A DNA stretch of 20,728 bases from DAIMZM01 sp036733985 (GTDB lineage Bacteria > Bacillota > Dehalobacteriia > UBA4068). This document shows positions 1 through 7,937 of this stretch, one piece after another. Location: assembly GCA_036733985.1 (NCBI GenBank), contig DAIMZM010000040.1, forward strand, positions 1 to 20,728. The letters run 5' to 3'. Within the stretch, counting starts at the first letter, position 1, and every line of letters starts with the position of its first letter. Both the position numbers and the translations under genes were made by a program. The notes under the pieces are model-generated. The model had not been told where the DNA came from and ran no database searches. It saw nothing but the letters and a program-made list of their open reading frames with translations.

Positions 1-54
1 TTGATCCCCGTCAACCGCGACGCCCTGGCCCGGGGCGCGGCATTGATCGGCTAA
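1..54 (+). CDS. C-terminal tail of an unidentified protein (partial)
   Basis: An open frame enters from the left edge and ends with TAA at 52-54. Only 17 residues are visible (ending ARGAALIG), too few to name a family. The frame is preferred over chance because a strong intrinsic terminator follows 21 bases after the stop. The start and the function lie outside the window. Confidence 0.45.
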   Translation: MIPVNRDALARGAALIG

Positions 55-75
55 ACGTAACCCCAGGTATAAAAC

Positions 76-107
76 AACAAAGCGGCGCTGTCAGCGCCGC
101 TTTGTTT
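76..107. terminator. Bidirectional intrinsic terminator between convergent genes
   Basis: A perfect 14-bp stem (76-89 with 93-106, GC core GCGGCGC) closes a 3-base loop. A-rich sequence lies to the left and T-rich sequence to the right, so it can stop transcription from both sides. It sits between the rightward gene ending at 54 and the leftward gene ending at 130. Confidence 0.85.
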
Positions 108-129
108 ATGCTAAGATGATGGGCCGGGC

Positions 130-1035
130 TTAGGTCATTTCATTGATCCAGTTGCTTTGGCCGTAGCCCCGGTACCAGTCCCGGGTAGCGGCGGCCAGCC
201 GGCTCCCGTCCAGTTCCGGACGGTCCAGGCGGCAGGCCATCAGATAGGGTTTCAGGCTGCCCTGAAAGGCGGGGGGCAGGGGAGCGGCCAGGGGCGCCAG
301 CCAGCCTGCCACAGGCAGGTTCTTGGCAGCGGCCAGGGCAGCGGCGGCCGCCAGGGCGGAATTCAGGGCAGCTTTATCGCCAAAGCCCAACTCCCGTATT
401 TCCGGCTGGCCTTTGGCCTTGTACCAAAGCAAATAGGCGTCCGGGCTCAGCCAGATTTCCCCTTCATCGCAGCGCTGCTCTTCCAGATAGTTACGCCAGT
501 TGTCCCGGCTGCGGCGGATATAACCGTTCCAGGACCCGGTCATCTGTCGGTAAATGCCGTCCAATTGGCGAATGGCCTCATCCGTCAGTTCCTGTCGGGC
601 CCAGCCTGAGGGCAGGGGGCCGGGCCGGGCCGGGATGGCAATGCGCCGCAGTTGATAGCAGTGGGCAAAGCCCAGGGGCGCGTAGAAGCCGGGCACATCG
701 GTATAGAGCAGGGCCATCGCCACGCCCGCCTGCCGCAGCCGGTTCATGGCTTCCCGCATCAGGGCATGGCCATAGCCCTGATGGCGGTGGCTATTGGCCG
801 TCACCACGCCCACAAAATAGGCTGCCGGCAGAGGCTGACCCGCCCAGACCAGGTCATAGGCCGCGGTCTGCAGGGCAGCCAATAATTGGCCGTCTTTTTC
901 CAGCAGCAGGGTGCGCTCCGGGGTGTAGACCCGCCCAAAATACCAATCGGTATAGGGTTGCTCATTGCCGAAGCCTTCTTCCCAGAGGGCCCGGACTTTT
1001 GGCGTATCCGCCGAACCGGCCTGGCGTATGTCCAT
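130..1035 (-). CDS. GNAT family N-acetyltransferase
   Basis: A 301-residue protein whose N-terminal half reads as a GNAT fold. The acetyl-CoA pyrophosphate-binding signature R-x-Q-G-Y-G-x-A is at about residues 84-91, after a beta-4-like strand (YFVGVVTA), and a later beta strand-loop reads FYAPLGF, typical of GNAT motif B. The C-terminal ~150 residues are longer than in a minimal GNAT (~150-180 aa) and resemble the extended Eis-like architecture, but I cannot assign that domain firmly. The ATG is preceded by AGGGG about 8 bases upstream on the minus strand. It lies 11 bases after the DUF2156 gene and is probably co-transcribed with it; DUF2156 proteins are themselves GNAT-fold. The substrate is unknown. 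Confidence 0.85.
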   Translation of the reverse strand: MDIRQAGSADTPKVRALWEEGFGNEQPYTDWYFGRVYTPERTLLLEKDGQLLAALQTAAYDLVWAGQPLPAAYFVGVVTANSHRHQGYGHALMREAMNRLRQAGVAMALLYTDVPGFYAPLGFAHCYQLRRIAIPARPGPLPSGWARQELTDEAIRQLDGIYRQMTGSWNGYIRRSRDNWRNYLEEQRCDEGEIWLSPDAYLLWYKAKGQPEIRELGFGDKAALNSALAAAAALAAAKNLPVAGWLAPLAAPLPPAFQGSLKPYLMACRLDRPELDGSRLAAATRDWYRGYGQSNWINEMT

Positions 1036-1046
1036 GATTTTAACCC

Positions 1047-1943
1047 CTATTTGAGCCGCAAATAATACTTTTTAGCAATGCGGCAAGGATGATAACTGCT
1101 CTTGGCCCGCCGCTGGCCCGGGTTGCCCATATCCTCGGCCCGGTTGATATAAGTGGCGTCCCGGCAATAGTGGCGCACAAACAAATAGTTAATGGCCTGA
1201 TAGGCCCCGCGCACCCCGATATCGCCTTTTTCCACATGGATGCACCAGGTATCGCTGTTCAGGGGTTCGCCAAAGCAGAAAGCCACCGGCCTGCCCCCGG
1301 CAATGATGCAGCCGGTTTTAAAATCCAGCTCCCCCAGATGATCCAGGCCGTCCATCACGCCCAGCAGTTCCTGGGCCACCTCCGGGTCGCCGGGATGATG
1401 CTGCTCCGTCCAGCGCCGCAGCTCCTGCTTGCAGATGGGTACCAGGGCCGGGCTGATCTCGGTGAAAAGATAATCCGGATGGGCATTGAAAAAATGGCGC
1501 AGATGATTGCGCTTGCCGTCGTATTTTTTCCCGGGCAGCTCAGCCAGGTCTTCCCGCAGGTAGATATAATTACCGCCGGGGGGATATTCCTCCGCCGCGA
1601 AGCAGCCGGGCAGCCGCTGCTGGTAAAAATCCAGCATGGCCTGGTCAACCTCGCTCATCACAAAAGGCCGCCCGCTTTCCTCATACCAGCGGAGCAGCGT
1701 TTCCGTGGCCTTGAGCACTTTGTTGTCATCCGGGGAGATGGGAACCAGCACCGTGTCCAGGCCCAGATAATCGCTGGTTACGCAGAGGGTATCGTCCACC
1801 AGGGCCCAGGTATAGGGATCCCAGTCCCGCCACAGCCAGAAAGTGGAGAAATTATAGGTGATCAGATCATAATAACGTCCTGCCAGGTAGTGGTTGAATA
1901 ATGCTTTATCAGAAAGCCGCACCGGCTGAAAATCAATAGTCAA
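1047..1943 (-). CDS. DUF2156 protein (phosphatidylglycerol lysyltransferase C-terminal domain-like)
   Basis: A 298-residue soluble protein that I recognise as DUF2156, the domain that forms the catalytic aminoacyl-transfer part of MprF. Visible family traits are the N-terminal stretch with the YNFSTFWLW segment, the central KKYDGKRNHLRHF segment that usually aligns in this family, and a C-terminal GNAT-like part ending YINRAEDMGNPGQRRAKSSY. There are no membrane segments, so it is the stand-alone cytosolic form, whose substrate is generally unknown. The start is TTG at 1943; a GGGCGG ribosome site lies 7 bases upstream and no nearby in-frame ATG fits better. It is the first gene of a leftward operon with the GNAT gene. 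Confidence 0.85.
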   Translation of the reverse strand: MTIDFQPVRLSDKALFNHYLAGRYYDLITYNFSTFWLWRDWDPYTWALVDDTLCVTSDYLGLDTVLVPISPDDNKVLKATETLLRWYEESGRPFVMSEVDQAMLDFYQQRLPGCFAAEEYPPGGNYIYLREDLAELPGKKYDGKRNHLRHFFNAHPDYLFTEISPALVPICKQELRRWTEQHHPGDPEVAQELLGVMDGLDHLGELDFKTGCIIAGGRPVAFCFGEPLNSDTWCIHVEKGDIGVRGAYQAINYLFVRHYCRDATYINRAEDMGNPGQRRAKSSYHPCRIAKKYYLRLK

Positions 1944-1965
1944 AATAAACCGCCCTTTTTCTGTG

Positions 1966-1995
1966 ATATTTGTACTGATGAAGAATTTTTGTCAA
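1966..1995 (-). promoter_or_regulatory. Sigma-A-like promoter for the DUF2156-GNAT operon
   Basis: Read on the minus strand there is TTGACA (1990-1995), an 18-base spacer and AAATAT (1966-1971). The predicted start of transcription, near 1959, lies about 16 bases before the TTG start codon, leaving room for the ribosome site. Confidence 0.55.
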
Positions 1996-2050
1996 TAAAG
2001 TGTATTTAACATTATAGCAGACGGAAAAAGATTTGGCTATATGATTTGGG

Positions 2051-2068
2051 ACATAATTATGTTATAAT
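2051..2068 (+). promoter_or_regulatory. Extended -10 promoter of lgt with overlapping palindrome
   Basis: TGTTATAAT at 2060-2068 is a perfect extended -10 element (TGn-TATAAT); no good -35 hexamer is at the right distance. The perfect 12-bp palindrome ACATAATTATGT (2051-2062) lies directly upstream and overlaps the TG motif, which could be an operator or chance AT-rich symmetry. Confidence 0.6.
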
Positions 2069-2133
2069 AGCGCTCAGGCCGGAATCGGCCCGGATGTCTT
2101 GTATTGTCAACTTGTATTGTATGGAGGGATGGG

Positions 2134-3063
2134 ATGGATAAGGGGTTTATGGCGCCCTTGGGGGTGGCTTTTCAGATCGGCCCGATATCGGTGCATTGGT
2201 ATGGCATCCTGATCAGCTTTGCTTTTGCCCTGGGCATTTATCTGGCTTACCGGGAAACCCTGCGTCAGCGCCGGGATCCGGATCATCTGTTCAATATCCT
2301 GCTGCTGCTGATCCCCGCCGCGGTGATCGGCGCCAGGGCCTATTATGTGCTGTTCCAATGGCAGTGGTATGCGGCCCACCCGGAAAAGATCCTGGCGACC
2401 TGGGAAGGGGGCCTGGCCATTCATGGCGGCGTGATCGCCGGTATTCTGGTGATCTTGCTTTATTGCTATAAAAAGCGGCAGGATTTCCTGCTCTGGGCCG
2501 ATATCCTGTCGCCCTCGCTGATCCTGGGGCAGGCCATTGGCCGCTGGGGCAATTTTGCCAATGCGGAGGCCTACGGCCCTGTTATCAGTCCCGGCTCCTT
2601 TTGGTCCTGGGTGCCCCTGCAGGTGATGGCGGACGGCGCGGCCCATCATCCCACCTTCCTCTATGAATCGGTGTGGAACGCGCTGATCTTCATCGTCCTG
2701 CTGGTGCTGATCCGGCGGGATCACCGGATCGGCTATATCTTTGCCAGTTACCTGATCTTTTACTCCTTGGGCCGCTTTTTCATCGAATCCCTGCGTGCCG
2801 ACAGCCTAATGCTGGGATCCCTCCGGGTGGCCATGCTGGTCTCCGTTATCGGCGTCCTGGCCGGCGCTTTCCTGCTGAGCTGGATCCGCTGCCGGCCGGT
2901 GATCGACGTCAGCCAGCCCCCTGACGCCAAGGCTAAGAAGGCCTCCCCAAACACCGAGGCTTTGCCCGGGGAAAAGGGCAAGACTGCGGTGCCCAAGCCC
3001 AAAGGGGCGGCGACAAAGCCCGCCGGGGCCGGGAAAAAGGCAGGGAAGCGGCGTAAGGCCTAA
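2134..3063 (+). CDS. lgt: Prolipoprotein diacylglyceryl transferase
   Basis: Lgt transfers diacylglycerol from phosphatidylglycerol to the lipobox cysteine of prolipoproteins in the cytoplasmic membrane, the first step of lipoprotein maturation. With the ATG at 2134 the protein has 309 residues and about seven hydrophobic segments. Family marks are HWYG near residue 21, the HGG motif with H97, the Lgt signature GRWGNFANAE at 136-145 (Arg137 equivalent to the essential Arg143 of E. coli) and HPTFLYES near 171-178. The start is set by GGAGGG at 2123-2128, 5 bases before the ATG; an upstream TTG at 2104 is in frame but has no such site. Unusual is a hydrophilic tail of about 50 residues rich in Lys, Ala and Pro after the last membrane segment. 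Confidence 0.95.
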   Translation: MDKGFMAPLGVAFQIGPISVHWYGILISFAFALGIYLAYRETLRQRRDPDHLFNILLLLIPAAVIGARAYYVLFQWQWYAAHPEKILATWEGGLAIHGGVIAGILVILLYCYKKRQDFLLWADILSPSLILGQAIGRWGNFANAEAYGPVISPGSFWSWVPLQVMADGAAHHPTFLYESVWNALIFIVLLVLIRRDHRIGYIFASYLIFYSLGRFFIESLRADSLMLGSLRVAMLVSVIGVLAGAFLLSWIRCRPVIDVSQPPDAKAKKASPNTEALPGEKGKTAVPKPKGAATKPAGAGKKAGKRRKA

Positions 3064-3075
3064 AGCGGCCGGCCA

Positions 3076-3104
3076 TTGCCAAGGGGCAAAAAATCTGTTA
3101 TAAT
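3076..3104 (+). promoter_or_regulatory. Sigma-A promoter of the protease-trpS-scpAB operon
   Basis: TTGCCA (3076-3081), a 17-base spacer and TATAAT (3099-3104), the latter preceded by TGT as an extended -10. It lies in the 75-base gap after lgt and points at the M50 protease gene at 3139. Confidence 0.8.
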
Positions 3105-3138
3105 AAGATGTTTTTAATTTCAGTCTTCAGGAGGCGCT

Positions 3139-3810
3139 ATGTTCGGTATCACCTGGGAGCGCCTGATCTATGTGCTTCCCGCTATCGTTATTGCCCTGAC
3201 CTTCCATGAATACGCCCATGCCCGGGTGGCCTATGCTTTTGGCGACCCTACGGCCAAGGAGGCGGGGCGGCTGACCCTGAACCCCATCCGGCACCTGGAT
3301 CCGGTGGGCACGCTCCTGCTGGTGCTGGCCGGTTTTGGCTGGGCCAAGCCGGTGCCGGTGAATCCCTGGCATTTCTCAGGCAGCCGCAAAAGGAAGCTGA
3401 TGGCGGTTTCCGTGGCCGGTCCCCTGATGAATTTACTGGAAGCCTTGGCGGGCGCGGGCCTGATGTCCTTGCTCTGGCATTTCACCAGCGGCGGCTCCGC
3501 CTTTTTACAGTGGCTGTTCTACTTTCTTTTTTATTTTGTCCAGATCAATGTGGTGCTGGCCCTATTCAATCTGATCCCGGTACCGCCCCTGGACGGCTCC
3601 AAGATTTTGGCCGGGCTTTTACCGGACAGCCAGCTGAATCTGGTTTTAAGCCTGGAACGTTACGGCTTCGTCATCCTGCTGCTGCTGGTGTTCATCCCCA
3701 GCCTGCTGGCCCGTTTCGGCCTGCCGGACCTGGATATCCTGGGCCTGATCATCACCCGCCCGGCAGGCTGGCTCACACAACAGATCTTTACCCTGGTAGG
3801 TATGGGATAA
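3139..3810 (+). CDS. Site-2 protease family (M50) membrane metalloprotease
   Basis: A 223-residue polytopic membrane protein of the M50B group (YwhC-like). The zinc-binding HExxH motif is HEYAH at residues 23-27 inside the first hydrophobic region. The second zinc-ligand motif NLIPVPPLDG is at 144-153, with the ligand Asp at 152. The segment GDPTAKEAGRLTLNPIRHLD after the active site is characteristic of this family. Such proteins are presumed to cut substrates within the membrane; the substrate of this subgroup is not established. A strong AGGAGG site lies 5-9 bases before the ATG. It is first in an operon with trpS, scpA and scpB, a common order in Bacillota. Confidence 0.93.
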   Translation: MFGITWERLIYVLPAIVIALTFHEYAHARVAYAFGDPTAKEAGRLTLNPIRHLDPVGTLLLVLAGFGWAKPVPVNPWHFSGSRKRKLMAVSVAGPLMNLLEALAGAGLMSLLWHFTSGGSAFLQWLFYFLFYFVQINVVLALFNLIPVPPLDGSKILAGLLPDSQLNLVLSLERYGFVILLLLVFIPSLLARFGLPDLDILGLIITRPAGWLTQQIFTLVGMG

Positions 3811-3872
3811 ATGCGCCAGGCTGCCCCTGGGCGGCGGCGCCACGCAATACTATTAATTTGGAGGGAATCATT

Positions 3873-4862
3873 ATGGCGGAAAAAGAGCGTTTGTTGAGCG
3901 GCATGCGCCCCACAGGCAGGCTGCATCTGGGGCATCAGCGGGTGATCGAGAATTGGGCCAGTCTGACGGACCAATACGAGTGCTTCTATTTTACCGCGGA
4001 TTGGCATGCCATCACCACACAGTTCGATGACACCGGGCATCTTAGGGAAAATAAACGGCAGGTGGTCATCGACTGGCTCAGCGGCGGCCTGGATCCGGAA
4101 AAATGCCATATCTTTCATCAATGCGACATCAAGGAGCATGCGGAGCTGCATCTGCTCTTTTCCATGGTCACGCCCCTGTCCTGGCTGGAGCGCATGCCTA
4201 CCTTTAAAGGGCAGGTAGCCGCTTTTGCCGCCCAGGGCAAGGATATCACTAATTACGGCTTCCTGGGCTACCCGCTGCTGCAGGCGGCGGATATCCTGAT
4301 GTACCGGCCGGTAGGCGTGCCGGTGGGCCAGGATCAGCTGCCCCATGTGGAATTCTGCCGGGAACTGGTGCGGCGTTTCCATCACCTTTACGACGTGCAG
4401 ATTTTTCCCGAGCCCGCGCCGATCTTTTCCCAGATCGAGATCTTGCCCGGCACGGACAACCGGAAAATGAGCAAGAGCTATGATAATTTTATCAACCTGT
4501 CCTTTTCCGCTCAGGAAGTCAAGGACAAGGTCTGGGGCATGGTCACCGACCCGGCCCGGATCCGCAAAACCGACCCCGGCCATCCGGAGGTCTGCGCCGT
4601 TTATGCTTACCACGGCTTTTATAATAAGGAAGAGCAGCCGGAAATCTGCGCCGCCTGCCAAGCCGGAACCATTGGCTGCGGCGAGTGCAAGAACAAGCTT
4701 ACCGCCAAGCTCAATGCCTTCATGGACCCCATCCGGGAGAAGCGGGCCTATTATGAGGCCAATCCCCAGGTGGTGGACGCGATCATTGCCGACGGCAGCG
4801 AGGCGGCCCGGCGGGAAGCCAGGAAAACCATGGACATGGTCCGGGAAGCCATGAAGATTTAA
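3873..4862 (+). CDS. trpS: Tryptophanyl-tRNA synthetase with a probable iron-sulfur site
   Basis: A class I aminoacyl-tRNA synthetase of 329 residues that charges tRNA-Trp in the cytoplasm. The nucleotide-binding HIGH motif is HLGH at 18-21 and the KMSKS loop is intact at 198-202. The start is the ATG at 3873, with GGAGGG (3860-3865) 7 bases upstream; open frame further upstream is only the shadow of the protease gene. Cysteines at 241, 259, 262, 269 and 272 include the pattern C-x20-C-x6-C-x2-C, close to the C-x22-C-x6-C-x2-C that binds a [4Fe-4S] cluster near the anticodon in T. maritima TrpRS. Gram-positive trpS genes are often T-box controlled; the 62-base upstream gap is too short for one. 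The scpA start codon directly follows the stop. Confidence 0.96.
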   Translation: MAEKERLLSGMRPTGRLHLGHQRVIENWASLTDQYECFYFTADWHAITTQFDDTGHLRENKRQVVIDWLSGGLDPEKCHIFHQCDIKEHAELHLLFSMVTPLSWLERMPTFKGQVAAFAAQGKDITNYGFLGYPLLQAADILMYRPVGVPVGQDQLPHVEFCRELVRRFHHLYDVQIFPEPAPIFSQIEILPGTDNRKMSKSYDNFINLSFSAQEVKDKVWGMVTDPARIRKTDPGHPEVCAVYAYHGFYNKEEQPEICAACQAGTIGCGECKNKLTAKLNAFMDPIREKRAYYEANPQVVDAIIADGSEAARREARKTMDMVREAMKI

Positions 4863-5615
4863 ATGAGCGAAGGGGCTTACGGCATACAGCTGCCCATATT
4901 TGAAGGCCCGTTTGACCTGCTGCTGCATTTGATCCGGGAAAACCAGATCAATATTTACGATATCCCCATCGCGGATATCACCGCCCAATACCTGGATTAT
5001 CTGCAAGCCATGGAAGAAATGGATTTGGAGATCGCCTCCTCTTTCATTGTGATGGCCGCCACGCTACTGGCTATCAAGGCCAGGATGCTGCTGCCTGCCC
5101 TGCCCAAGGAAGAGGGGGAGACGGAGGAGGACGCCCGCAGCGGGCTGGTACGGGATCTGCTGGAGTATCTGCGTTTCAAAGAGGCGGCGGAAGCCATGGA
5201 CGCCATGTATCAGGAGCAGCGGCGTTATTTTTCCCGGGATAATGAGCCAGCGCTTTACGCTGATCTTTTTACCAGGGAAAACCCCCTGGACGGCAAAACC
5301 GTCGCCCATCTGCAGGCGGCTTTCACCAGGGTTTTGCAAAAAGCGGCGGGCCGAGGCGCATTGCTGACCATACAGCGGGAGCAGGTGACGCTGCGGGATT
5401 GTCTGGAGCAGCTGTACCGCTTGGTTTGCGACCAGCCCCGGGGCCTGGCTTTTTCCAGCGCTTTTGCCCATTGCGCCAGCCGCATGGCCTATATCGTGAC
5501 CTTTTTGGCCCTGCTGGAATTGACCCGCCAAGGGGTGGTTAAGATATCCCAGAGTGAGCTTTATGGGGAAATATACCTGCATACGGGGGATTTGAGCAAA
5601 TATGAAGGCGTTTGA
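4863..5615 (+). CDS. scpA: Segregation and condensation protein A (kleisin)
   Basis: ScpA is the kleisin that bridges the SMC head domains and, with ScpB, forms the bacterial condensin that organises and segregates chromosomes. The 250-residue protein starts with the typical N-terminal signature FEGPFDLLLHLI at 13-24, followed by INIYDIPIADIT and AIKARMLLP. A family-typical C-terminal winged helix ends in a GEIYLH segment. The ATG follows the trpS stop with no gap, so translation is probably coupled, and the end overlaps scpB by 14 bases. Confidence 0.95.
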   Translation: MSEGAYGIQLPIFEGPFDLLLHLIRENQINIYDIPIADITAQYLDYLQAMEEMDLEIASSFIVMAATLLAIKARMLLPALPKEEGETEEDARSGLVRDLLEYLRFKEAAEAMDAMYQEQRRYFSRDNEPALYADLFTRENPLDGKTVAHLQAAFTRVLQKAAGRGALLTIQREQVTLRDCLEQLYRLVCDQPRGLAFSSAFAHCASRMAYIVTFLALLELTRQGVVKISQSELYGEIYLHTGDLSKYEGV

Positions 5616-6228
5616 ACCCCAAGAACCGGCCCTGCCGGATCAGCCCCTTGACGAAAGCGAGGCTGACGCCGGGGAGGTTAAGCGGGCTGTGGAAGCGCTG
5701 CTGTTCGTGGCGGCGGAACCCTTGACCTGCAGCCAGCTGGCCCAGGTGATACAGGCGCCCCAGCGCCAGGTGGAAGCGGCGGTTGGACAGCTAAGCGCAG
5801 ATTATCAGGGCCGGGGCCTGCTCTTGCGCCAGGTGGCCGGGGGCTGGCAGTTCGTCACCGCGGCGGAGTTCGCGCCCCTGGTAGAGCGGCTGTATCGGCC
5901 CAAGTTTCAGCAGCTTTCCCAGGCCGCCCTGGAAACCCTGGCCATCATCGCCTATAAGCAGCCCATCACCAGGGCGGAAATCAGCGCTATCCGCCAGGTG
6001 GACAGCGACGGCGTTGTGGCCAAGCTGCTGGAGAAAAACCTGATTGTGGAAACCGGCCGCCTGACCGGGGCGGGCCGGGCGATCCTCTATGGCACCAGCC
6101 AGGCTTTTTTGGAATTCTTCGGCTTAAACAGCGTTCAGGAACTGCCGGAACTGGATTTGGCAAGCCCGGCTGCGGATGAGCGCGATCCCCAGGATCAGCA
6201 AAAGCCTACCGGATTTATAGAAATTTGA
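5602..6228 (+). CDS. scpB: Segregation and condensation protein B
   Basis: ScpB binds ScpA as a dimer within the SMC complex. The 208-residue protein has the tandem winged-helix layout: VKRAVEALLFVAAEPLT near residues 29-45 opens the first domain. The conserved stretch ALETLAIIAYKQPITRAEI near 112-130 and the following G-V-V-x-K-L-L-E-K-N segment form the second. The ATG lies inside the last codons of scpA in another frame (14-base overlap), as is common for this pair. It is the last gene of the operon; no hairpin terminator is evident before the next promoter. Confidence 0.94.
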   Translation: MKAFEPQEPALPDQPLDESEADAGEVKRAVEALLFVAAEPLTCSQLAQVIQAPQRQVEAAVGQLSADYQGRGLLLRQVAGGWQFVTAAEFAPLVERLYRPKFQQLSQAALETLAIIAYKQPITRAEISAIRQVDSDGVVAKLLEKNLIVETGRLTGAGRAILYGTSQAFLEFFGLNSVQELPELDLASPAADERDPQDQQKPTGFIEI

Positions 6229-6313
6229 CAATTCGGAAATTTGCCACTTTACAGCCATTTATAGCAGGTGTTTTGTGAAAAGCCAGCTTGGGGAGGGGCA
6301 AAGAAATTAGCTG

Positions 6314-6342
6314 TTGACAACCGCTGTTCAGGGCGGTATGAT
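6314..6342 (+). promoter_or_regulatory. Strong sigma-A promoter of the carboxyltransferase gene
   Basis: TTGACA (6314-6319), a 17-base spacer and TATGAT (6337-6342). The predicted start near 6349 gives a leader of about 55 bases before the ATG at 6404. A second TTGACA at 6224-6229 has only a weak -10 partner. Confidence 0.85.
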
Positions 6343-6403
6343 GCCTAATATTAATGAAGTTTGGGTGGCAGGTTTTATCGAAAAAATGAACGGAGGAAAT
6401 AAC

Positions 6404-7828
6404 ATGGCTGAAACAAAGGCAAGACCGGTAGGCATTTGTGACACAACGCTGCGTGACGGACATCAATCCCTACTGGCTACCCGTTTTACCACCGATGATA
6501 TCATACAGGTGGCCCCGTTGATGGATGAGATAGGCTATGCCGCCGTAGAAGTTTGGGGCGGCGCCACCTTTGACACCTGCATGCGTTTTTTGAATGAAGA
6601 TCCCTGGGAACGCCTGCGCAAACTGCGCAAAGCCTTTAGCAAAACCAAGCTGCAGATGCTGCTCCGGGGCCAGAACCTGGTGGGCTACCGGCATTATTCC
6701 GATGATGTGGTGGATGAATTCATTAAGCGGGCCGTTGCCAACGGCATTGATATCATCCGCATTTTTGACGCCCTGAATGATTTGCGCAATTATGAACGGG
6801 CCGTGTACGCGGCGAAAAAGGAAGGCGCCCAGGTGCAGGCGGCTATCGCCTATACCATCAGCCCCATCCACAATAATGAGTATTTCGCCAATGAGGCGGC
6901 TAAGTTAAAGGATATGGGCGCGGATTCCATCGCCATCAAGGATATGGCCGGCCTGCTGCTGCCTTATGATTCCTATAAGCTGGTAAAAGTAATCAAAGAA
7001 CGTACCGGCCTGCCGGTACAGATGCATAGCCACTATACCTCCGGTATGGCCTCCATGGCCTATCTGAAGGGCGTGGAAGCCGGCGCGGATATCCTGGACT
7101 GCGCCATGAGCGCCATGGCCCTGGCTTCCTCTCAGCCTGCCTGCGAAACCATGGTGGCGGCCCTGGCCAACACCCCTTATGATACCGGCCTGAATCTGGA
7201 CAAATTCGCCGAGATTAATGAGACCCTGAAGGATATCCGCAAGCATTATGGCAAATTCGACAACACGGATCCCCGGGTGGATACCAATGTGCTGCGTTAC
7301 CAGATGCCCGGCGGCATGATCTCCAATTTCATCTCCCAGCTGAAGGAAAGCAATGAGCTGGATAAGCTGCCCAAGGTGCTGGAAGAAGTGCCCCGGGTGC
7401 GGGAAGATATGGGCTATCCGCCCCTGGTCACCCCCACCAGCCAGATCGTCGGTTCTCAGGCCCTGCTCAATGTCCGTTTGGGCGAACGCTTCAAGATGGC
7501 CACCAATGAGGTAAAGGCCTATTTGCGCGGGGAATACGGCACGCCGCCTGCGCCCATAAATGAAGAAATCCGGCGTAAAGTTATCGGCGATGCGGAGGTC
7601 ATCACCTGCCGCCCGGCGGATTTGATCAAATCCTCTTATGCGGAGGCCAAGCGGGAAATCGGCGCGCTGGCCGAATCCGAGGAAGACGTCCTGCTCTATA
7701 TCATGTTCCCCCAGGTGGCGAAACCGTTCCTGGAAACCAGGCTGGCCGGCAAAGCCCGGGTGGAGCTGAATATGCTGGGCGTTGAAGCCAATAACGCCGG
7801 TAAAGACGTCAGCTACGTTCCCGTATAA
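6404..7828 (+). CDS. Biotin-dependent carboxyltransferase subunit (oxaloacetate decarboxylase alpha / pyruvate carboxylase B / transcarboxylase 5S type)
   Basis: This family moves carboxyl groups between carboxybiotin and pyruvate/oxaloacetate. The 474-residue protein has a TIM-barrel carboxyltransferase domain: CDTTLRDGHQS at 12-22, RGQNLVGY at 88-95, IFDALND near 120-126. AIKDMAG carries Lys179, the position of the carbamylated metal-ligand lysine, and MHSH carries the metal ligands His208 and His210. A conserved PYC/OADA domain follows and ends near residue 470. The biotin carboxyl carrier domain with its MKM motif, fused in many OadA proteins, is absent, so the partner biotin protein must be encoded elsewhere. 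Start chosen at 6404 because GGAGGAA lies 5 bases upstream; longer frames would begin inside the -35 box. Flanked by its own promoter and terminator, hence monocistronic. Whether it works in oxaloacetate decarboxylation, pyruvate carboxylation or transcarboxylation cannot be settled here. Confidence 0.9.
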   Translation: MAETKARPVGICDTTLRDGHQSLLATRFTTDDIIQVAPLMDEIGYAAVEVWGGATFDTCMRFLNEDPWERLRKLRKAFSKTKLQMLLRGQNLVGYRHYSDDVVDEFIKRAVANGIDIIRIFDALNDLRNYERAVYAAKKEGAQVQAAIAYTISPIHNNEYFANEAAKLKDMGADSIAIKDMAGLLLPYDSYKLVKVIKERTGLPVQMHSHYTSGMASMAYLKGVEAGADILDCAMSAMALASSQPACETMVAALANTPYDTGLNLDKFAEINETLKDIRKHYGKFDNTDPRVDTNVLRYQMPGGMISNFISQLKESNELDKLPKVLEEVPRVREDMGYPPLVTPTSQIVGSQALLNVRLGERFKMATNEVKAYLRGEYGTPPAPINEEIRRKVIGDAEVITCRPADLIKSSYAEAKREIGALAESEEDVLLYIMFPQVAKPFLETRLAGKARVELNMLGVEANNAGKDVSYVPV

Positions 7829-7880
7829 GCGGCTTTGTTTCCCTCTTAGTATATCTTAGTATCATGTCAGCAAGAAGGCG

Positions 7881-7916
7881 CGGCCCCGGCGCTTCCCCAG
7901 CGCCGGGGCTGTTTTT
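7881..7916 (+). terminator. Intrinsic terminator of the carboxyltransferase gene
   Basis: A GC-rich 12-bp stem (7881-7892 with 7900-7911, core GCCCCGGCGC, one G-U pair) with a 7-base loop is followed by TTTTT. It lies 52 bases after the stop codon. Confidence 0.9.
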
Positions 7917-7937
7917 GCGGAAAATTCCTTTTCCCTC

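Noticed and set aside
3510..3872. N-terminal extension of TrpRS by 121 codons
   Set aside because: The extension overlaps the M50 protease gene in another frame; the ribosome site and the start of the family's conserved sequence both fit ATG 3873.
3811..3872. T-box leader for trpS
   Set aside because: The gap is only 62 bases and no T-box core or antiterminator is present; trpS is read from the operon promoter at 3076-3104.
3660..5006. Long minus-strand open frame (about 448 codons) opposite trpS
   Set aside because: It lies entirely antisense to the protease end, trpS and the scpA start, all of which have clear motifs. It has no ribosome site or recognisable domain and is a by-product of GC-rich codon use.
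6314..6403. Longer start for the carboxyltransferase gene at TTG 6314
   Set aside because: This TTG is part of the -35 hexamer of the gene's own promoter; ATG 6404 has a strong ribosome site.
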